Notes under the pieces: model-generated
The model's database searches: none
What the model saw: only the letters and a program-made list of their open reading frames with translations
Told to the model about the DNA's origin: nothing
Part shown: positions 59,939 through 64,000 of the stretch, in pieces
Numbering within the stretch: position 1 is the stretch's first letter
How the letters are laid out: each line of letters begins with the position of its first letter
Source: Bolinopsis microptera
Lineage: Eukaryota > Ctenophora > Tentaculata > Lobata > Bolinopsidae
DNA length: 64,000 bases
Reading direction: 5' to 3'
NCBI RefSeq assembly: GCF_026151205.1
Contig: NC_087079.1
Coordinates: 2,823,730 to 2,887,729 of the forward strand
Position numbers and translations under genes: made by a program

Positions 59939-59974
59939 CGATCGGAAGTGTTAGTTTTTTCGATCACTTAAAAA

Positions 59975-60334
59975 ATGGAGGAATATGACCCAAGCACGCT
60001 TCGTGATAAAGCACATCCTGTTATTGTACAAAATGGATCAGGCGGCGACATTGATCGATACATATACAATCAGAACGGTGAGGGACTCGGATCATTTTTT
60101 GGTAGCATCATGAAGAATGCTATTCCGTTCCTAGGTTCAGCTATAAAAGGAGGGCTCAAGATAGCTAGCCCGCACATTTCTGCAGCAGGCAAGGAGCTAA
60201 TTACAGCGGGTGCTAAAAAAGGTATTGAAGCAATAGCCAGGTCAACCACAAAAACTAGCACTAAGAGAGGACAAACTAGAGTTGCACATCGTCCTCACAA
60301 AAAGAGAAGACGTTCAAAATGGCAAAGTTTCTAA
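59975..60334 (+). CDS. pX/pVI-like small core protein
   Basis: 119 residues. Acidic start, then a Gly/Ala-rich amphipathic stretch (GLGSFFGSIMKNAIPFLGSA, IKGGLKIASPHI, GKELITAGAKKGIEAI) and a strongly basic C-terminus (RPHKKRRRSK). This layout is typical of adenovirus pX/pVI-like proteins in Polintons and adintoviruses, which condense DNA or perturb membranes during entry. The last 16 bases overlap the start of the major capsid gene in another frame. Confidence 0.78.
   Translation: MEEYDPSTLRDKAHPVIVQNGSGGDIDRYIYNQNGEGLGSFFGSIMKNAIPFLGSAIKGGLKIASPHISAAGKELITAGAKKGIEAIARSTTKTSTKRGQTRVAHRPHKKRRRSKWQSF
60142..60149 (+). promoter_or_regulatory. possible TATA box for the major capsid gene
   Basis: TATAAAAG inside the core-protein coding sequence, 177 bases before the capsid ATG; it could serve that gene. 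Confidence 0.4.
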
Positions 60335-61902
60335 ACAGTCAGGAGTCAATATCGAGCTCCCTTTTGTTGTGGAGCACCCTTCCGACGCAGGTGGCTGTAC
60401 AGGAAAGCTACGATTTGAGATGTTGGCCGGTCACGAACATTTTCAACCAGGATTCACCGATTGCATTTAATCTTCCTGCTCAAAATAAGGGGATGTTAAG
60501 CGATATTCATATCGTTACCAAGGTTAAAATTCAAAAAAATGGGCAAGACTTGCAAAAAGGCGAAAAAGATTTATCTGTCATCAACAATTTCGCAAATAGT
60601 CTCTGGACCCAACTCGATGTTCAGATTGGTACAAGGACTGATGTAACACAAAGCATGCACAACTCTTATCCGTATGTAACATTTTTTAATCATGTTCTCA
60701 ATTCGGAAACAAAACGGTCTAATTATCTCTTCTATAATGAGATGTGGAAAATGGATGAAGGTTATCACAAGGAACTGGAAGAAACAGAGCGAAAATTTTG
60801 GACTTGGAATCCGGATGTAGAAGATGCTCTACGGGATCTTATGCCTGACGAATTAAACGAAACACAACAAGCTGCTGCTCTTGAAGCTGTCAAGGAAAAA
60901 CTGTGGGATGCTAATTTTACTAGACAAGAAACGATCAATGATGTGGCTAGAGCTCTTGGACATGAAGACGAAGGGGTTATCCGAAGAATTGCAACTCGTA
61001 CGTGGGAAATTATCGACGTTGCATGGTTACCATCTAAGGGCAATCCTGCTGCAAGCGAGCGCAGTAGACGAATCAATCGAGGGCAAAGTGTTACCCTATG
61101 CTCGAAGTTGCATTGTCCTCTGTTTAACACATCCAAGTGTTTACCGACCAATATGGACATTAGAATAAGTTTAACAAAGAACGATGATAGTTTTTTGTTG
61201 CTTTCTAATGTGGCTAATGCACCCTACAGTGTGGTGATTGAGGACTGTTATTTAAATGTCACCTATATTAGAGCTCGGGATTCGATTCTCCAGCTAATTG
61301 AGGATAAATTGACAACAGTCCCGGCATCGTACTTTATTACTAGGCCCGAGATTTTGATAAAGCCGATTCAAAATGCCGGGAGAATCATTAGGCTGACAGA
61401 TATATTTCATGACAAGGTCCCTCCATTTGCTTTCTTCTGCTTGCAAAAGAGTTCCAGTTTTGAGGGGTCAAGCATGTTGGCAAATCCATATACTTTCATA
61501 CCGTTTAAGCGATTCAACTTTTATTTGGATGGGTCTCCTTATTTCAAGGAATCGCTGGAAGTAAAAACTGTTGAGAGAGGCGTTGATGATGTCATTCGTT
61601 ATGAAGAATTTGGAGATTACATACGCCAGCTTTACACAACACTGGGCAAATCCCTCAAAGGCGATTGTCTCATCAACAGTGATAACTTTCTACTAAACTT
61701 CATGGTAGCAATAAGTTTTGGAGCTGATAAGACTAGTCTGTCAGAAAATCATCTGAATCTTCAGAATAAATCTTCAACCTATCTGGAAATTGACCTAGGA
61801 ATAAATACGGACATTCCGGCTGACATGGTGCTCATTGTTTATGCAGTTCACGATAGACAGATACAGATTGACAAAGATCGACAAATACACATCATCGAAT
61901 GA
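60319..61902 (+). CDS. major capsid protein (double jelly-roll type)
   Basis: 527 residues, uninterrupted. The N-terminal segment (SSLLLWSTLPTQVAVQESYD, then IFNQDSPIAFNLPA) and LSDIHIVTKVKI follow the conserved start of Polinton/Maverick major capsid proteins, the group annotated in animals as F54H12.2-like. A helical, charged insertion lies at about residues 150-235 (LNETQQAAALEAVKEKLWDA). The second half has VTLCSKLHCPLFNTSKCLPT, FITRPEILIKPIQNAG, NPYTFIPFKRFNFYLDGSPY, and near the end NKSSTYLEIDLGINTDIPA. It should form the hexon-like shell. The stop overlaps the protease start as ATGA. Confidence 0.85.
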   Translation: MAKFLNSQESISSSLLLWSTLPTQVAVQESYDLRCWPVTNIFNQDSPIAFNLPAQNKGMLSDIHIVTKVKIQKNGQDLQKGEKDLSVINNFANSLWTQLDVQIGTRTDVTQSMHNSYPYVTFFNHVLNSETKRSNYLFYNEMWKMDEGYHKELEETERKFWTWNPDVEDALRDLMPDELNETQQAAALEAVKEKLWDANFTRQETINDVARALGHEDEGVIRRIATRTWEIIDVAWLPSKGNPAASERSRRINRGQSVTLCSKLHCPLFNTSKCLPTNMDIRISLTKNDDSFLLLSNVANAPYSVVIEDCYLNVTYIRARDSILQLIEDKLTTVPASYFITRPEILIKPIQNAGRIIRLTDIFHDKVPPFAFFCLQKSSSFEGSSMLANPYTFIPFKRFNFYLDGSPYFKESLEVKTVERGVDDVIRYEEFGDYIRQLYTTLGKSLKGDCLINSDNFLLNFMVAISFGADKTSLSENHLNLQNKSSTYLEIDLGINTDIPADMVLIVYAVHDRQIQIDKDRQIHIIE

Positions 61903-62384
61903 GAGGTCTGAACACAAGAGAAATTAACAGAATACTGCAAAGTAATGCAGTCACTAGACAATCGTTTCTTGGGGCATATCCAGCCTGCATGAAACCCAAG
62001 ACGAGGAGAAATTTTTATACATTTATCACCAACTCTGATGAACACCACAAAGCCGGAGAACATTGGAATGCCTGGGTGGTTAACGGAGACACGATTCTAT
62101 TCTTTGACAGCTTTTCAAGAGATCCTAGAGATGAAAGCTTTCCTAATCATTACAGACGGTTAACTCAAAAGTTTAAAACAGTCAGATTTGTGACCACACG
62201 CGTGCAATCTGCTAAAAGCACATCTTGTGGGCTATTTTGCATACATTTCATTTTTTCTATGACGATTGGCTTAGGTGTACAGGGATTTTTGAGTGACTAT
62301 ACAAAAGATTTTAGAAAGAATGACAAAATAGTGCTTGATATAGTAAGCAGTTTTAGCGATCCAAGTTCCTTTTTTTTAATTTGA
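61899..62384 (+). CDS. adenain-like maturation cysteine protease
   Basis: 161 residues, the compact size of adenovirus-type C5 proteases. Catalytic residues are visible: His55 in GEHWNAWVV, Asp70 in ILFFDSF, Gln103 and Cys110 in RVQSAKSTSCGLFCIHF. The N-terminal LNTREINRIL and FLGAYPACM segments also fit. In adenoviruses and Polintons it cleaves capsid and core precursors during maturation. It starts within the stop codon of the capsid gene (ATGA). Intact. Confidence 0.92.
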   Translation: MRGLNTREINRILQSNAVTRQSFLGAYPACMKPKTRRNFYTFITNSDEHHKAGEHWNAWVVNGDTILFFDSFSRDPRDESFPNHYRRLTQKFKTVRFVTTRVQSAKSTSCGLFCIHFIFSMTIGLGVQGFLSDYTKDFRKNDKIVLDIVSSFSDPSSFFLI

Positions 62385-62804
62385 CATTTCTACTCTATAC
62401 AAATATAATTAGTGGGGTTGTAGTTATTTTGTTTGCGGTCCATATTCAAGATGCACAATGATGTTTGGGAGATCTCCGCGGGATATTCCAAGATTTTGCA
62501 AGATTATTTTTATAGCTTATAGAGACCCTGCGCCGAGGCGCAGGTGCTTTGTGAAGTAAAACTAACGATGTATAATATGTTTTTAAACAATATTACTTGA
62601 ATTTTTTTCAAATAAAAGTTTAATAGTGTTTGTCTTCTTTAGAAATAAAATCAAAAAAAGTAATGCCAAACGTTAATAAAAAATTCGAATTAGGATTTAA
62701 TAGTTCTAAAAAAATATAAGCTTTACCAAAAAATATACCAATATAGTAATATACCCACTGCCCTAAAATGTTATGGCCTGCTGTCTTAAAATCATATAGA
62801 AATC
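62385..62804. other. convergent intergenic region
   Basis: Between the rightward protease and the leftward 100-residue gene. Contains the GC-rich hairpin at 62527-62544, AATAAA-type signals in both directions (AATAAAAG at 62611 on the plus strand) and AT-rich sequence. No gene seen. Confidence 0.6.
62527..62544. terminator. perfect GC-rich hairpin between convergent genes
   Basis: CCTGCGCC-GA-GGCGCAGG: 8-bp stem, 2-base loop, the only GC-rich block in an AT-rich spacer. The position suits a terminator, a 3'-end processing signal or a replication element; which one is not known. Confidence 0.5.
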
Positions 62805-63107
62805 TTAATATTTTTCAGAAAATTTCCCTTTGCAAATGTATGCGATTACCTCATCAAATCGTATATTCATCTTGAATCTTTTACCGACAGTTACAAATCC
62901 ATCCTTGCTTCGTCCGATATTGGTCTTTGCTAACCTGATCAGTAGAGTTCTTCCTAATACGGAATTTACTACTGACGGAGGTGAGATTGCAAGTCCCGCT
63001 GGAAGCATTACCGATTTTATTTGTTCAGTTATCCCCTCAGTGGGGATGAGCGCAACTTTGTCTTCTTCTTCGCCTTTTATCTTTGGAACAAGCACATAAC
63101 GAGACAT
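62805..63107 (-). CDS. unknown 100-residue viral protein
   Basis: Starts MSRYVLVPKI, one base after the stop of the upstream gene at 63109. Contains GLAISPPSVVNSVLGRTLLI and KTNIGRSKDGFVTVGKRFKM; no signal peptide or membrane segment. A TATATAAAAG box lies at 63198-63207 on the same strand. The position between the small virion protein and the convergent spacer suggests a structural or assembly role, but I do not recognise the family. Confidence 0.65.
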   Translation of the reverse strand: MSRYVLVPKIKGEEEDKVALIPTEGITEQIKSVMLPAGLAISPPSVVNSVLGRTLLIRLAKTNIGRSKDGFVTVGKRFKMNIRFDEVIAYICKGKFSEKY

Positions 63108-63108
63108 G

Positions 63109-63468
63109 TCAAAAGACTGATTTCAATAGTCCACCCACAACCGGGAGAACTGCAGATAAAATAGCAGATAGAGCACCTCCTCTTTGAATGACCCTTTCTT
63201 TTATATAACCAGGTTTCATCCCGCTCGCAGATCTAATGAAACGCTTATGCTTCTTAATATTTGCTTCCTGTGTCTTGGAAAGTGTCAAATTTTGCTTGTC
63301 GAGAAGCGTAAATATAAGATTCAGAGCCTTGAACAAATCAGCAGGGGCGTTAATAAGAATCTGCTTACGATTCTTGACGGAGGCTTTAGCTAGCTTTCCA
63401 AGAATGTAACGGTGTTGATTTAACAATTGAGCCTGCTTTACAGAAAGACGCTTGGAAACCATGACCAA
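63109..63468 (-). CDS. small conserved Polinton virion protein
   Basis: 119 residues. Basic and helical first part (LLNQHRYILGKLAKASVKNR, INAPADLFKALNLIFTLLDK) and IKKHKRFIRSAS. A Gly-rich hydrophobic tail follows (RGGALSAILSAVLPVVGGLL). This pattern, H/K-rich helices followed by QRGG and a hydrophobic C-terminus, recurs in many invertebrate Polinton/adintovirus copies. Probably a pVI-like membrane-active or minor virion protein, by analogy. Confidence 0.75.
   Translation of the reverse strand: MVMVSKRLSVKQAQLLNQHRYILGKLAKASVKNRKQILINAPADLFKALNLIFTLLDKQNLTLSKTQEANIKKHKRFIRSASGMKPGYIKERVIQRGGALSAILSAVLPVVGGLLKSVF
63198..63207 (-). promoter_or_regulatory. TATA box for the 100-residue gene
   Basis: TATATAAAAG on the minus strand, preceded by GGT; the same core precedes the 63109-63468 gene. 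Confidence 0.6.
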
Positions 63469-63492
63469 TAGTCCGTTATCACAGTGAGCTCT

Positions 63493-64000
63493 TCAGGGTA
63501 ACTCTGGTGCAAACGAAATAACAATGAAGCCTCTGTGACTCTTTGAAGCTTTTATATAACTGTTCATAATCCGGTATACATTTTTGCCTGTATATATCTG
63601 TCGAGCTAATGTGTTCACCTGTCTAGTATTCCTTTGACTGTGAAAACAGACGTAATAGTGCGCGTTTGATGACATCAAACGAAAAAGCGGACAATTGGAA
63701 ATAGGTTCTGGGTGAGGTAAAATGTTGATATTTTACGATGGTGACTACCTAAAATGAACACTTCTGCAACTTCCTTATTTCGTCCCGTTAGGATTAAATC
63801 GTCAATGACAAGAACAGAACTTTGATTAGTGTCCATTTGAGCGAAATCTAAACCCTTGATGAATTTTATCGGTTGACTCTCGACTTCATTCCATTCTCGC
63901 ATAAAGTCCTGTTCTATGTTATACATGTAGTATACGTTGTTAGGCCATGGATGAATCAACTTCTGTCGTATCATCTCAAGGATAAATTGTGTCTTCCCCG
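63493..64000 (-). pseudogene. packaging ATPase (A32/FtsK-HerA-like), 5' cut by window, frameshifted
   Basis: Coding runs in from the right edge: the first complete codons read GKTQF, the end of a Walker A motif. Walker B is SVLVIDDLI, followed by FILGSHHRKISTFYLTQNLF, the conserved sensor region of Polinton packaging ATPases. This frame stops at 63675. The conserved C-terminal part (SNAHYYVCF, QVNTLARQ) is in the -1 frame, 63493 to about 63690. A simple deletion is the likely cause, although a TTTTTC run lies in the overlap. The family pumps the genome into the capsid; this copy would yield a truncated product. Confidence 0.82.
63551..63558 (-). promoter_or_regulatory. TATA box of the small virion protein gene
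   Basis: TATATAAA within the ATPase coding region, in the context GTTATATAAAAG, about 85 bases before the ATG at 63468. Confidence 0.6.

Larger units (their letters stand above)
56366..64000. mobile_element. endogenous Polinton/adintovirus-like structural module (partial, cut by window edge)
   Basis: Diagnostic set: adenain-type protease, double-jelly-roll-type major capsid protein, penton-like proteins, a Gly-rich core protein and an A32/FtsK-like packaging ATPase, in a compact two-strand layout. This combination is known from Polintons/Mavericks and adintoviruses. Integrase, PolB and the right terminus lie outside. The capsid protein and protease frames are intact; the ATPase is frameshifted and one penton-like gene lacks an in-frame ATG after its TATA box, so this copy is probably partly decayed. 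Confidence 0.88.

Overview
The window is animal nuclear DNA, most likely from an invertebrate; I cannot name the species. The evidence is spliced genes with short GT-AG introns (an immunoglobulin-superfamily receptor, an SLC22-type transporter, a lectin-glycosyltransferase), several non-LTR retrotransposons, a tRNA-derived SINE head, long microsatellites and nested DNA transposons. No bacterial gene, CRISPR array or rRNA is visible.

Layout. 0-0.6 kb: last exons of an unidentified minus-strand gene. 1.3-5.4 kb: a foldback structure with about 1.3-kb inverted arms around an array of short AT-rich palindromes. 6.3-6.5 kb: a LINE 3' end. 9.0-11.9 kb: a 43-bp satellite with higher-order structure. 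12.4-13.3 kb: a 66-bp tandem repeat that stays open in one frame. 17.5-22.8 kb: the Ig-family membrane protein, at least ten exons, minus strand. 23.9-25.1 kb: LINE-derived and SINE-derived repeats. 25.7-27.4 kb: a type II membrane glycosyltransferase with a lectin-like domain. 27.8-34.3 kb: a CR1/L2-like LINE with frameshifts. 34.6-41.5 kb: a 6.9-kb DNA element with an exact 8-bp target duplication. Its roughly 720-bp terminal repeats are built from 10-bp ATCTAGCG-type motifs. It hosts at least three small MITEs and a hAT-like element, each with an 8-bp duplication, plus a 5'-truncated LINE inside a TGTGGG microsatellite. 43.5-47.1 kb: two duplicated C2H2 zinc-finger genes, both damaged. 47.9-48.5 kb: a LINE fragment. 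49.7-51.8 kb: an SLC22-type transporter with an RTE-like LINE in its 3' UTR (14-bp target duplication).

56.4-64.0 kb (cut by the window edge): the structural gene module of an endogenous Polinton/Maverick (adintovirus-like) element. Rightward it encodes two penton or minor-capsid-like proteins, a small pX/pVI-like core protein, a major capsid protein and an adenain-type cysteine protease. Converging on them from the right are a packaging ATPase (frameshifted, running off the window), a small conserved virion protein and an unknown 100-residue protein. At the left lie a single-zinc-finger coiled-coil protein and an unrecognised type I membrane glycoprotein. Integrase and PolB are not in the window and would be expected beyond the right edge. 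Most genes have a TATA-like box at a plausible distance, sometimes inside the preceding coding sequence, and a palindromic ATCATATGATC module is repeated in the two intergenic regions.

The most unusual items are this viral module with its repeated control region and membrane glycoprotein, the 6.9-kb ATCTAGCG element with its reconstructable insertion history, and the 1.3-5.4 kb foldback.
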